From the NCBI RefSeq assembly GCF_045063725.1, contig NZ_CP173695.1: a DNA stretch of 64,000 bases; one strand, written 5' to 3'. The notes beneath the pieces are model-generated. The model worked only from the letters and a program-made list of their open reading frames with translations, searched no databases and was not told the origin of the DNA. Source of the stretch: Sellimonas catena. Its GTDB lineage: Bacteria > Bacillota > Clostridia > Lachnospirales > Lachnospiraceae. The translations under genes were made by a program, and so were the position numbers. This document shows positions 1 to 9,445 of the stretch, piece by piece. The first letter of the stretch is position 1. Every line of letters starts with the position of its first letter.

Positions 1-504
1 CAGAAGCGTGCGACATTAAACGGACGTGTTTTTGAAGTGTACAAATTCCGGACGATGAAAGAAAATGTAGAAAATCACTCTGTAACAGATGACGATGACC
101 GGATTACCAAACCGGGAAGAATTCTTAGGAAAATCCGGATGGACGAGCTGCCTCAGCTGATCAATATCTTAAAAGGGGATATGAGTTTTGTAGGACCTCG
201 TCCGGAGATGCTGGAAAATGTGGAGGCGTACGAGGAAGAACTTCCGGAATTCCGTTACAGACTCCGGGTGAAGGCGGGACTGACCGGATATGCGCAGATT
301 GCGGGGAAATATAATACATCACCAAAAGACAAGCTGATCATGGACATGATCTATATTGAAGAATTCAATATTTTGCGCGATATTCAGCTGATTTTCCAGA
401 CGGCGATTGTCCTTCTGAAATCGGACAGCACGGAGGCGTTCCGGACAGGCGAAACAAGTCAATATATTTTTAAAGAAGCAGAAGAAACGGAAGCGGAGGA
501 ATAA
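1..504 (+). CDS. Undecaprenyl-phosphate sugar phosphotransferase, C-terminal part (5' end outside window)
   Basis: The frame is open from base 1, so the gene begins upstream. About 167 residues of the bacterial sugar transferase domain (PF02397) are visible: the YKFRTM motif near the left edge, then DELPQLINILKGDMSFVGPRP, and the ending GLTGYAQI...YIEEFNILRDIQLIFQT. These are family hallmarks. The enzyme moves a sugar-1-phosphate from a UDP-sugar onto undecaprenyl phosphate at the inner face of the membrane and so starts each repeat unit. It is the first visible gene of the polysaccharide operon, 6 nt ahead of glf. The sugar cannot be told from this fragment. The tail is short and rich in Glu. 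Confidence 0.93.
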   Translation, partial: QKRATLNGRVFEVYKFRTMKENVENHSVTDDDDRITKPGRILRKIRMDELPQLINILKGDMSFVGPRPEMLENVEAYEEELPEFRYRLRVKAGLTGYAQIAGKYNTSPKDKLIMDMIYIEEFNILRDIQLIFQTAIVLLKSDSTEAFRTGETSQYIFKEAEETEAEE

Positions 505-510
505 CAGGAT

Positions 511-1608
511 ATGAAAAAGTATGATTATGTGATTGTAGGCGGAGGGTTATTTGCAGGTACTTTTGCGTACTTTGCAAAAAAAGCAGGGAAGACCTGCCTG
601 ATTGTGGAAAAAAGAGAAACTCTCGGAGGGAATCTTTACTGTGAGGATATCGAGGGAATTCATGTACACAAATATGGCGCCCATATTTTCCATACAAGCA
701 ACAGGAAAGTATGGGATTTTGTCAATTCTCTTGTAGAGTTTAACCGTTATACGAATTCTCCTGTCGCAAACTACAAAGGCGAAATTTACAATATGCCGTT
801 CAATATGAATACTTTCAGTAAGATGTGGGGAATTGCGACTCCAAAAGAGGCGGAAGAAATCATCAACAGACAGAAGGCCGCAGTCAAGGGAGAACCGAAA
901 AACCTGGAGGAGCAGGCCATCAGCCTTGTAGGAGAGGATATTTATAAAAAACTCATCAAAGGATACACGGAAAAACAGTGGGGCAGAGACTGTAAAGATC
1001 TTCCGGCGTTTATCATTAAGCGCCTTCCGGTGAGATATACCTACGATAATAACTATTTTAACGATCTTTATCAGGGAATTCCGATCGGCGGGTACAATGT
1101 TTTGATTAACGCTCTGTTTGAAGGATGCGATGTAGAGGTTGGCGTTGACTATAACGAGGAAAAAGAGAAATACAATGCACTGGGTGAAAAGGTACTCTAT
1201 ACCGGAATGCTGGATGCATATTACGGATATCGTTTTGGAAAGCTGGAGTACCGGAGTCTGAAATTTGAGACGGAAGTGCTTGATGAGAAAAATCATCAGG
1301 GTGTGGCGGTTGTCAATTATACCGACAGAGAAACTCCGTATACCCGGATTATTGAGCATAAGCATTTTGAATTTGGAACTCAGGAGAAAACTGTGATTAC
1401 CAAAGAATATCCGACCGACTGGGAAGAGGGTATGGAGCCGTATTATCCGGTTAATGACGATAAAAATCAGGAACTTTATCAGAAATACAGAAACCTTGCG
1501 GATGAGGAACATCTGCTTCTTGGCGGAAGACTTGCGGAGTACAAATATTATGACATGGACAAAGTGATTGAATCCGCATTTCAGCTTGTGGAAAAAGAAT
1601 TACAGTAG
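511..1608 (+). CDS. glf: UDP-galactopyranose mutase
   Basis: This flavoenzyme interconverts UDP-galactopyranose and UDP-galactofuranose, the donor for galactofuranose in surface polymers. The protein has 365 residues, normal for the family. An N-terminal FAD-binding motif GGGLFAG (residues 10-16) follows the first strand, then GGNLY and KYGAHIFHT, typical of bacterial Glf. The C-terminal GRLAEYKYYDMD is the conserved substrate/FAD region. The gene sits directly after the initiating transferase and 12 nt before a glycosyltransferase, so the polymer probably contains galactofuranose. Confidence 0.96.
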   Translation: MKKYDYVIVGGGLFAGTFAYFAKKAGKTCLIVEKRETLGGNLYCEDIEGIHVHKYGAHIFHTSNRKVWDFVNSLVEFNRYTNSPVANYKGEIYNMPFNMNTFSKMWGIATPKEAEEIINRQKAAVKGEPKNLEEQAISLVGEDIYKKLIKGYTEKQWGRDCKDLPAFIIKRLPVRYTYDNNYFNDLYQGIPIGGYNVLINALFEGCDVEVGVDYNEEKEKYNALGEKVLYTGMLDAYYGYRFGKLEYRSLKFETEVLDEKNHQGVAVVNYTDRETPYTRIIEHKHFEFGTQEKTVITKEYPTDWEEGMEPYYPVNDDKNQELYQKYRNLADEEHLLLGGRLAEYKYYDMDKVIESAFQLVEKELQ

Positions 1609-1620
1609 GAGAGCGTGATT

Positions 1621-2685
1621 ATGGGAGAAAATAAAATCAAAGTCAGTGTCATTATGCCTGTCTATAAGGTAGAAGAATATGTAGGAAAGGCGATTGAGAG
1701 CATTCAGGCCCAGACATTAAAAGACTGGGAATTTTTGATCGTCGATGACGGAACTCCGGACCGGAGCGGTGAAATCTGCGATGCCTATGCCGCAGAAGAT
1801 GAGAGAATTCATGTGATCCATAAAGAAAACGGGGGAGCTCCAAGTGCCAGAAATACAGCAATTGATATTGCAAAAGGGGAATACATGTATTTCATGGATT
1901 CCGATGACTGGGCAGAGCCGACCATGCTGGAAGATATGTACAAGCTTGCAAAACGTGATAACGCTCAGCTTGTCGTGGCAGGATTTTATATCGATACCTA
2001 CTACGATAAAGAGAATTATGTGACAGATGACTATGTGGTGGAGGATGCCGTATATCCGGACAAAGAGTCTTTCCGCCGCAATGCCTACAAACTGTTCGAT
2101 AAAAACCTGCTCTACACACCGTGGAACAAGCTTTTTGAATCCAGATACATCATGGAAAACAATCTTCGGTTTCCGGAAACATTCTGGGATGATTTCCCGT
2201 TTAATGTCAGCATTGTAAGAAACGTAGAACGGGTGACAGTGACTCACAGACAGTACTACCATTTTCTCCGGGCACGTTCCGAATCCGAGACAGCGGCTTA
2301 CCGCCCGGGAATGTACGAAAAACGGGAAGAAGAACATGGCTGGATGATGGATCTTTATAAGGAATGGCATGTCGGAGACGCGAGAAGCAAAGAGATGATC
2401 GCCAGAAGATATATTGAACGCTTTATCGGATGCGTGGAAAATGTCACCAACCCGAAATGTGATATGACAGAAAAAGAAAAACGGGACGAGATCAAAAAGA
2501 TGCTGGCAAATCCAAGAGTAGAGAAAATGGTCAGAATCGCGAGACCAAGATCTTCCTATATGAAGGTAATGCTTTTGCCGGTACGCTGGAAGAGCACATG
2601 GCTTACTTATCTTGAGGCGAAAGTGATTACATTTGTAAAAACAAAGAACACGAAACTGTTTACAAAATTAAAGGCGGGAAGATAA
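1621..2685 (+). CDS. Family 2 glycosyltransferase (first of four)
   Basis: A GT-A fold inverting glycosyltransferase. It has the opening VSVIMPVYK, the nucleotide-binding VDDG at about residues 41-44, and the metal-binding FMDSDDW at about 93-99, followed by a less conserved acceptor-binding half with no membrane segment. It probably adds one sugar to the lipid-linked repeat unit. I chose ATG 1621 over the upstream GTG at 1615 because AGGAG at 1608-1612 is spaced 8 nt from it. It overlaps the next glycosyltransferase by one base, so the two are coupled. Donor and acceptor cannot be deduced. Confidence 0.9.
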   Translation: MGENKIKVSVIMPVYKVEEYVGKAIESIQAQTLKDWEFLIVDDGTPDRSGEICDAYAAEDERIHVIHKENGGAPSARNTAIDIAKGEYMYFMDSDDWAEPTMLEDMYKLAKRDNAQLVVAGFYIDTYYDKENYVTDDYVVEDAVYPDKESFRRNAYKLFDKNLLYTPWNKLFESRYIMENNLRFPETFWDDFPFNVSIVRNVERVTVTHRQYYHFLRARSESETAAYRPGMYEKREEEHGWMMDLYKEWHVGDARSKEMIARRYIERFIGCVENVTNPKCDMTEKEKRDEIKKMLANPRVEKMVRIARPRSSYMKVMLLPVRWKSTWLTYLEAKVITFVKTKNTKLFTKLKAGR

Positions 2686-3752
2686 TGGAAAAGAGACAAC
2701 CGTGGATCAGTGTGGTGATGCCGGTGTATAATGCACAGGACTATCTTGCTGACAGTATCGAAAGCGTTTTAAATCAGAGTTTTCGTGATCTGGAGCTGAT
2801 TGTTGTCGATGACTGTTCCAGTGACAACAGCCGTGAAGTCTGCAAAAGATATGTGGAACAGGACGAGCGGGTACGTCTGATACAGCTGAAAGAAAATATC
2901 GGAGCCGGAATGGCAAGAAACCGTGGAATTCAGGCGGCGTCAGGCAGATACCTTGCATTTATGGATGCGGACGATATCATCGAGACAGGGCTGTATAAAA
3001 AAGCGGTGGACGCTTCGGAAGACGGCCGGGTTGATATGATCGTCTGGGGAGCAACAGAGCGGTTTTACAACTCAGACGGCGACGTTGTTTCCGAGAACCC
3101 GATTCTGCCGGAAAAAGGGATTTGGAAAGAAAAAAGGGAGATTGCGTCTGAGGCATTGACACTGGAAAAGAATACACTGCTGGGATACCAGTGGAATAAA
3201 TTGTACAGAAGAGAGACTGCGGAAAAATATGAAATCCGTTTTGAGAAAGCAGTGCTCTATGAAGATTTCTTTTTTACAATAAGAATGCTGGAACATTCAG
3301 AATCGCTGGCGGCAGTCGATACAGCAGGATACATTTATAATAAACGGTTTAACGGGAGCATTACTACAAAGTTTGTAAAGGAGTATTTTGAACTCAGCAG
3401 ACGGAGAGTTTATGAAATGTACCGCTTCTGTCAGAGGAGAGACATTCTTGAAGAAGCAGTAGATATACTCGGAGTAATTTATCTGAGATACATTCTTTCC
3501 GGACTGATGCGGAACGCAGATCCGCAGTCAAAGATGAAAGGAAGCCAGCAAAAGACATGGGTACATTGCGTGGCCAGGGATGAACTGTATCTGAGAACGG
3601 CAGCAATGTGCAGGGTGGAAAATCCGGCACTGAAGCTTCTGCAGAACAGCCTGAATAAAAAAAGAATCCAATCCTGTCTGCTTCTTGGAAAAGGTGTATA
3701 TGAGGCCAGAAAATACGGGCCTCTTCTGTTTGAAAAAATCAAAAGAAAGTAA
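2685..3752 (+). CDS. Family 2 glycosyltransferase (second)
   Basis: The 355-residue protein begins with WISVVMPVYNAQDYL, then VVDDCSSDN near residue 41 and FMDADD near residue 91, the nucleotide-sugar and metal sites of GT2 enzymes. Its start codon overlaps the stop of the preceding glycosyltransferase (ATAATG), which indicates translational coupling. The C-terminal half is basic and has no convincing membrane span. The role is inferred from the motifs and the operon: addition of a sugar to the growing repeat unit. The sugar is unknown. Confidence 0.9.
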   Translation: MEKRQPWISVVMPVYNAQDYLADSIESVLNQSFRDLELIVVDDCSSDNSREVCKRYVEQDERVRLIQLKENIGAGMARNRGIQAASGRYLAFMDADDIIETGLYKKAVDASEDGRVDMIVWGATERFYNSDGDVVSENPILPEKGIWKEKREIASEALTLEKNTLLGYQWNKLYRRETAEKYEIRFEKAVLYEDFFFTIRMLEHSESLAAVDTAGYIYNKRFNGSITTKFVKEYFELSRRRVYEMYRFCQRRDILEEAVDILGVIYLRYILSGLMRNADPQSKMKGSQQKTWVHCVARDELYLRTAAMCRVENPALKLLQNSLNKKRIQSCLLLGKGVYEARKYGPLLFEKIKRK

Positions 3753-3762
3753 GGGTGAATCT

Positions 3763-4905
3763 ATGAAACACATCAAACTGTGGATTGTGTACATTCTGAG
3801 ATTTGTCTGCAAAGGGATATATTTGATACCGGTGAAAAAGAGAAGAATATACCTTTCAGCAAACAGAGGAACTTCGCTTTCCTGTAACCCGTGGTATATA
3901 TTTGAATATATGCGGGAAAAGTATCCGGGTATATTTGAGTACATCTGGGAATATGACAAAGAGGCGGAACCGATGGACCGGGTAAAGTATGTAAAACCGC
4001 ATACAGCCGCCTCCATTTACTATATGCTGACATCAGGGATTATTATCAGTAATGACGGGATCGGAAGTTTTATCCCGAAACGGAAAAGCCAGTGCTTTAT
4101 TAATACCTGGCATGGAGGAGGAGCATATAAAAGAGTTGGAGGAGATACCATTCCGGATCCGAATGACCCGGAAGTGAAGATCAACCGGATCTGCGGCGGT
4201 CAGACGGACGTCTTTTTATCCGGATGCAAAAAATTTACGGAGGTCATGCATATTGCAAAGGCAGTCCCGACGGATCGGTTTCTTGAATGTGGAATGCCAA
4301 GAAATGATTTCCTTATCAATGGAACTGACAAAGATATCAAAGGAAAAGTATACCGGTATTTCGGCCTGGATCCGGAAAAGAAAATCGTATTGTTTGCACC
4401 GACATACCGTGGTGTGGAAGGAAATGCCAATTTTGATCTTGAGATCGATGTGGAAGGCTGCCTCAAAGCGCTGCAGGACAGATTCGGCGGTGAGTGGGTC
4501 TTTCTCATGAGAAAACATCATTTTGTGGAACATGTAAAAACGGACGGCTGCATTGATGCCGGTGATTATCCGGATATGCAGGAGCTTCTGTATACAGTGG
4601 ATGTATTTATTACAGATTATTCTTCCACGATATGGGATTACTCACTGACAAAGAAACCGGGATTTTTATTTGCTCCGGATTTTGACAAATATGAGCAGGA
4701 ACGGAATTTCTATTCTGATCCGGCAACATGGGCATTCCCGATCGCAAAGACCAATCCGGAGCTCCAGAGGCTGATCCGGGAATACGACGACGAGGAAAGC
4801 CGGGAAAAGATCCGGAAGCATCATGAACTTCTTGGAGACACAGAAAGCGGACACGCATCTGAGATAGTATGCAGGAAAATAATACAATTTATCAAAAGAC
4901 AGTAA
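3763..4905 (+). CDS. CDP-glycerol glycerophosphotransferase family protein (TagB/TagF-like)
   Basis: About 380 residues of the PF04464 family, which moves glycerol-phosphate or ribitol-phosphate from a CDP-alditol to a lipid-linked acceptor. Visible hallmarks are INTWHGGGAYKR near residue 113, VLFAPTYRG, LMRKHH, and the nucleotide-binding ITDYSS near residue 283. A hydrophobic N-terminus (IVYILRFVCKGIYLIPV) may attach it to the membrane. The frame is open further upstream, but ATG 3763 follows the preceding gene's stop and GAAAGTAAGGGTG, so I use it. With the cytidylyltransferase at 10517 it points to an alditol-phosphate in the polymer. Confidence 0.9.
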   Translation: MKHIKLWIVYILRFVCKGIYLIPVKKRRIYLSANRGTSLSCNPWYIFEYMREKYPGIFEYIWEYDKEAEPMDRVKYVKPHTAASIYYMLTSGIIISNDGIGSFIPKRKSQCFINTWHGGGAYKRVGGDTIPDPNDPEVKINRICGGQTDVFLSGCKKFTEVMHIAKAVPTDRFLECGMPRNDFLINGTDKDIKGKVYRYFGLDPEKKIVLFAPTYRGVEGNANFDLEIDVEGCLKALQDRFGGEWVFLMRKHHFVEHVKTDGCIDAGDYPDMQELLYTVDVFITDYSSTIWDYSLTKKPGFLFAPDFDKYEQERNFYSDPATWAFPIAKTNPELQRLIREYDDEESREKIRKHHELLGDTESGHASEIVCRKIIQFIKRQ

Positions 4906-4914
4906 GGAGAAAGT

Positions 4915-5592
4915 ATGAAAACAGCAGGAAAAATATTAAAAAAATGCTGGCTGAAAATGGTCATAGTTTTTGTTTTGGTAACAGCAGTTGCCTTTGGAGT
5001 AATGAGATTTGCCCAGAATAATGATGTAAAAGAACAAAGAGAAAATCTGACAGTGGGCGCTGTCCTGAAATTTGATATTACTACATATACATATCTTGGA
5101 GACGGAACAGCATCTGTTTATGATTATGTGAGTGTATGGCAGAATGAAGATCTGCTCAGTGACTGTGTGGAGCTTCTGGATCAGGGAGATGCAATCCGCA
5201 CTCTGGATCCTGAGTGGGATGATAAAAATGCCAAATCCAAAAAGGAATGGATCAATGAAAATATCCGGCTTCAGAGACTGGCCACATCTACTATGTATAA
5301 TATTACTTATAACACAGAGGTTACAGAGGACAGTGTGGAAAGCCAGAAGGAGGCTGCAAGGGAAGTAATTAACTCTTATGTGGAATATGCAGGATCCATT
5401 GCGGCGCTTTCAGATGAAAATATTAAGTATGATGTTGCTAAGGAAATTATGAACGAGGAGCCGATCTTTACGCAGGGAGAAGAAAAGGTCAATACGATTT
5501 TAGAACTGGGCGTAGGTGCGGTTCTTGGTATCCTTGTATCAGCAACGTATTTCGGAATCAAGGTTATCAGAAGCGATAAGAAGGCAAGATAG
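4915..5592 (+). CDS. Wzz-like chain-length determinant / polysaccharide co-polymerase
   Basis: A 225-residue membrane protein with one N-terminal span (about residues 14-31), a central extracytoplasmic part of about 160 residues, and a C-terminal span (about 190-211) followed by a short basic tail. This two-span topology and the position before a Wzy-like polymerase fit the Wzz/YveK co-polymerase family, which sets polymer length. No tyrosine kinase domain follows. Sequence similarity to Wzz is only faint by eye, so the call rests on topology and context. A strong Shine-Dalgarno (AAGGAG) precedes the ATG. Confidence 0.7.
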   Translation: MKTAGKILKKCWLKMVIVFVLVTAVAFGVMRFAQNNDVKEQRENLTVGAVLKFDITTYTYLGDGTASVYDYVSVWQNEDLLSDCVELLDQGDAIRTLDPEWDDKNAKSKKEWINENIRLQRLATSTMYNITYNTEVTEDSVESQKEAAREVINSYVEYAGSIAALSDENIKYDVAKEIMNEEPIFTQGEEKVNTILELGVGAVLGILVSATYFGIKVIRSDKKAR

Positions 5593-5606
5593 GCAAAGGA
5601 GAAGGG

Positions 5607-6953
5607 ATGCTTATGAGCAGTTATGTATTGTTGGCAGCGTTATGTCTCCTGCTGATCATAGCCCTGATCATATCCAGAAAGGATATTTTGTCTCCGTTTG
5701 CTGTTTCCACGATCATGTTTTTGATCAGTACCGGAGTAGCAGTAGTTTATATGTCAAAATGGCAGTTTTCCCTGTCATATGTGACGGTATTTATTATTAT
5801 TTCCGCGCTTCTTATATTCGGGGCTGGAGAGGTCTTTTCAAAAAAAGTCTGCGGGTGCCTGTTTAAGAAAGAGCCGGAAATCCGTCTGGACAGAGTTGAG
5901 ATACCGACGGGACTCACGATTGTCATTATTCTTCTTATGTGTGTATTTCTTCTATACGCCTTCCGTACAATTTATGCATTGTCAGTACAGGGCGGAAATG
6001 CGGAAGGATACGGAGCAATGATGACCTATGCAAGAAGAATGACCTTGCAGGAAGGCTACAGCAGAAGCAGAGGGCTGAATCATATTCTTGTTTTTTCAAA
6101 GGCGCTATCTTATATTTTCGGATGGGCGGCTCTCCACAATTTTGTGTACCGCAGATTCAAAAAGACTGACTGTCTCTATGCCGTTCCCGTTGTGCTGGGA
6201 TTTGGCATCTATGCGGTTGGAACAGTGACCCGTGGATTTGCCATCGAGTGGATTGCGTACTATCTCATGCTGTATCTTTTGATGTGCAGTAAAAAGAACC
6301 GTTGGAAAAGTATTAATATCTGGAAGATTGCTCTTGTTGGCGGGGGAGCGCTTGCGCTTTTCCTTGTACTGTTTATTTTCCTCGGGATGGCTGCAAACCG
6401 GTTTAATCTGGCTTCTATTGTGGATACGATCGCGTTTTATACGGGACTTTCGATTCCGTCTCTGGATCATTACATCGCAAATCATATTCCGGTTTCACAG
6501 ATCGTTGGAAGTGAAACTTTGTACGGAGTTTATGCCGTGCTGAATAAACTGGGAATGAGTGATGTCAGCATGAACATGGCACTGGAATTTATCAGTTTTA
6601 ACGGTGTGGAAGGGAATGTATTTACTTCGCTGAGAAGATATATTAATGATTTTGGCTATGTGGGACTTTATATTGTACAGTTCTATCTGGGAGTATTCTA
6701 TGGATTCTTTTATAACTTCGTGAAGAAACAGTCGTCGGAAGGCCCGATGATTGTATATGCGATCTTTGCGTATCCGCTGGTTATTCAGGCCATAGAAGAA
6801 AAGTTCTTTTCTGCATATGTTGCGGTTGGAACTGTAAATCTGTTTATTTATATGATTGTCAGCTATTTAGTGGTATTAAAAATTCCGCAGCTTCTGAAAG
6901 AATATAGACAACGAAAAAAGGGCGTAGGATATGAAAACAGGAAAACTAATTAA
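5607..6953 (+). CDS. Wzy-like oligosaccharide repeat unit polymerase
   Basis: A 448-residue polytopic protein with about ten or more hydrophobic segments and a larger central loop, as in O-antigen polymerase-like proteins. Such enzymes join undecaprenyl-linked repeat units on the outer face of the membrane. Wzy proteins share little sequence, so topology and the position between the Wzz-like and Wzx-like genes are the evidence. An AAAGGAG site lies just upstream of ATG 5607; an in-frame ATG at 5613 is also possible. The 3' end overlaps the flippase gene by 23 nt. Confidence 0.8.
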   Translation: MLMSSYVLLAALCLLLIIALIISRKDILSPFAVSTIMFLISTGVAVVYMSKWQFSLSYVTVFIIISALLIFGAGEVFSKKVCGCLFKKEPEIRLDRVEIPTGLTIVIILLMCVFLLYAFRTIYALSVQGGNAEGYGAMMTYARRMTLQEGYSRSRGLNHILVFSKALSYIFGWAALHNFVYRRFKKTDCLYAVPVVLGFGIYAVGTVTRGFAIEWIAYYLMLYLLMCSKKNRWKSINIWKIALVGGGALALFLVLFIFLGMAANRFNLASIVDTIAFYTGLSIPSLDHYIANHIPVSQIVGSETLYGVYAVLNKLGMSDVSMNMALEFISFNGVEGNVFTSLRRYINDFGYVGLYIVQFYLGVFYGFFYNFVKKQSSEGPMIVYAIFAYPLVIQAIEEKFFSAYVAVGTVNLFIYMIVSYLVVLKIPQLLKEYRQRKKGVGYENRKTN

Positions 6954-8346
6954 AAACCTATCATATTCCGTAGTGGCAAACGGGACAAACACTCTGGTTT
7001 CTTTGATTCTGGTGCTGTTTGTTCCGAAAATACTTGGAGTGAAAGAATATTCATACTGGCAGCTGTATCTGTTTTATGCATCTTATGTCGGTTTCTTCCA
7101 CTTCGGATGGGCAGACGGAGTATATTTGAAGTTTGGCGGGAAAAAGTATGAAGAGCTGGATAAAGGCTATTTTCACTCACAGTTCTGGCTTTTGACAATT
7201 TTTGAAATTGTGCTTGCAGCGGTTTTCGCAGGTTGTACAATTCTGTTCAGCGAGGATTCAAACCGGGAAATGGTCCTTCTGGCAGTGGCATTATGCTGTG
7301 TGCTTCAGATTCCGAGGACATTTCTTCAGTATCTTCTGCAGACGACAAACAGAATTGTAGACTATGCCAGAAACTACCTTTTGGAAAAAATTGTACACGC
7401 GCTTCTGGTGATCGGATTTCTTATTGCGGGTGTCAGAAGCTTTCAGATACTGATAGGGGCAGATCTGTTTGCAAGAGGTCTGACTCTTGTTCTGCTTTCA
7501 AGAGAATGTAAAGATATCGTGAAGGGGAAAATGCTTGACTGGGCAGGCGGGATCCGTGAGGCATGGGATAATGTGTCCATCGGTATTAAACTGATGATTG
7601 CCAATATTGCAGGCCAGCTCCTTGTCGGTATTGTCAGATTTGCGATAGAGAACCACTGGTCCGTTGAAGTTTTCGGAAGGGTATCACTGACAATTACAGC
7701 ATCTAATCTGCTGCTTGCCTTTATCAGTGCTGTCAGCATTGTAATCTATCCGATGCTGAAAAACATGGATGAAAATCATTATGTTGAAATTTATGTGAAG
7801 ATGAGAAATATTCTGATGATTTTCGTTCTGGGACTTCTGATTATCTATTATCCGGCGCGTGTCATACTGTCCTGGTGGCTTCCGAAATATGCGGAAAGTC
7901 TCCGGTATATGGCACTGCTGTTCCCGATGTGTGTATTTGAAAGCAAATTAACGCTGCTGATCAGCACATATTTAAAAGCATTGAGAAAAGAAAAAGAGTT
8001 TATGATTATCAACTGGATTTCCGTGGCGATTACACTGGTGGCAACCGGAATTTCGGTTTATGTGCTGGATAATCTGACACTGGCGATTGCAATGCTTCCG
8101 GTACTGATGGGAATCCGCTGCTGTATCGGAGAAAGCCTGCTGGCAAAAACTCTTCGTTTCTCTTTGTGGAAAGACATGACTGCCGAATGTGTTCTGGCAG
8201 GAGGATTTATTCTTCTGAGCTGGAATATAGAATCCTGGCTTTCAACCGTTCTGTATCTGTGTATGTATATCATATACGTAATCTGGAAACGGGATTTTAT
8301 AAAAGTGATGATTCAGGAAGTTAAAAACAGAATTCAAAACAGGTAA
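6931..8346 (+). CDS. Wzx-like polysaccharide flippase (MATE/MOP superfamily)
   Basis: A 471-residue protein with 12-14 predicted membrane segments. The start, LIKNLSYSVVANGTNTLVSLILVLFVPKILG, is typical of oligosaccharide flippases (PF01943/PF13440 type). It would carry undecaprenyl-linked repeat units across the membrane for the polymerase encoded just upstream. It overlaps the polymerase gene by 23 nt, so the two are translated together. The cluster therefore uses the Wzx/Wzy route; no ABC exporter is visible in the window. Confidence 0.88.
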   Translation: MKTGKLIKNLSYSVVANGTNTLVSLILVLFVPKILGVKEYSYWQLYLFYASYVGFFHFGWADGVYLKFGGKKYEELDKGYFHSQFWLLTIFEIVLAAVFAGCTILFSEDSNREMVLLAVALCCVLQIPRTFLQYLLQTTNRIVDYARNYLLEKIVHALLVIGFLIAGVRSFQILIGADLFARGLTLVLLSRECKDIVKGKMLDWAGGIREAWDNVSIGIKLMIANIAGQLLVGIVRFAIENHWSVEVFGRVSLTITASNLLLAFISAVSIVIYPMLKNMDENHYVEIYVKMRNILMIFVLGLLIIYYPARVILSWWLPKYAESLRYMALLFPMCVFESKLTLLISTYLKALRKEKEFMIINWISVAITLVATGISVYVLDNLTLAIAMLPVLMGIRCCIGESLLAKTLRFSLWKDMTAECVLAGGFILLSWNIESWLSTVLYLCMYIIYVIWKRDFIKVMIQEVKNRIQNR

Positions 8347-8362
8347 ATCCAGAGGAAGATTG

Positions 8363-9430
8363 ATGATGAAAGTAAGTGTAATCATGCCGGTGTACAACGG
8401 CGAAAAATTTTTAGAAACAACGGTAAAAACAATATTGGATCAGTCCCTGGATGATTTGGAACTGATTCTGGTTAATGACGGATCAAAAGATGGCTCTGCG
8501 AAAATGTGTGATGAATTTGCGCAGATGGATCCGAGAGTCAGAGTGATCCATCAGAAAAATCAGGGCATATGCGGGGCAAGGAATACCGGTCTGAATGCAG
8601 CCAGAGGAGAGTATATTGCATTTGCCGATCAGGATGATGACTGTCTTCCGGGGTGGCTGAGCGACAATTATGAAGTGGCAAAAGAATACGATGCGGATCT
8701 TGTAAAATCAGGCCGTATTGCGGAGACGATCGATGAAAACGGGAATCTTCTGAAAAAGGATGTCAGAGAACTGCAGAAGAAATTTTATGACCGTGAAGAA
8801 CTGAAAAAAGCATATTTCGAACTCAGGGATAAGAATGTATTTTCCCCTGTATGGGACGGGCTGTTCCGGAGGGAAGTGATCCAGAAGCATCAGATTCATT
8901 TCAGAACCGAGTTCAAACAGGGAGAGGAAGATACTGCTTTTTGTCTTGAGTTCCTGGCTTGTGTAAACCGTTTTGCGACTAACACCGGTGTATATTTTAA
9001 ACACTATGAGAGATATGCTACCAGTACATCCAGTGTATTTAATATTGAAAGTCTGAACGGGCTGGTCCGTTCGGCCGTGATTGAAGAGAAAGTACTGGAA
9101 AAAATGGGAATTGACCGGAAAAGTGACAAAGCACTTTTGAGCAGTGCCAAGCATCATTTGATTCCGGTTCTTGTGCAGCTGTATCATAGAAACTGTAACT
9201 GGAATATGAAACAAAGGACAGGCTATATCAGAAAGCTTCATGATGTGCCGGCATTCCAGTATGGGATGAGCCGCGAACTCTTTAAAAGAATCTGGGCACA
9301 GGACCGGAAGAAAGCGGTCATTCTGCATGAATTTGTAAAGGGACATGACAGAACGGTTACAATGATTGCCAGATTTTATAAAACCCTGCTGGAAAGAAAA
9401 TTAAGAGCGACAGTCCGCAAATACGAATAA
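8363..9430 (+). CDS. Family 2 glycosyltransferase (third)
   Basis: A GT-A fold protein of about 355 residues. It opens with KVSVIMPVYNGEKFL, has VNDGSKD for nucleotide binding, and FADQDDD at about residue 90 in place of the usual DxDD metal site. TTG 8360 and two ATG codons (8363, 8366) are in frame. AGAGG at 8351-8355 favours ATG 8363. It follows the flippase by 16 nt and resembles the next gene in layout, so the pair may descend from a duplication. The sugar is not known. Confidence 0.9.
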   Translation: MMKVSVIMPVYNGEKFLETTVKTILDQSLDDLELILVNDGSKDGSAKMCDEFAQMDPRVRVIHQKNQGICGARNTGLNAARGEYIAFADQDDDCLPGWLSDNYEVAKEYDADLVKSGRIAETIDENGNLLKKDVRELQKKFYDREELKKAYFELRDKNVFSPVWDGLFRREVIQKHQIHFRTEFKQGEEDTAFCLEFLACVNRFATNTGVYFKHYERYATSTSSVFNIESLNGLVRSAVIEEKVLEKMGIDRKSDKALLSSAKHHLIPVLVQLYHRNCNWNMKQRTGYIRKLHDVPAFQYGMSRELFKRIWAQDRKKAVILHEFVKGHDRTVTMIARFYKTLLERKLRATVRKYE

Positions 9431-9445
9431 TCTGGAGGAAAGAAA

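Noticed and set aside
547..1512. A 321-residue open frame on the minus strand
   Set aside because: It overlaps glf completely and shows no conserved motif or ribosome binding site.
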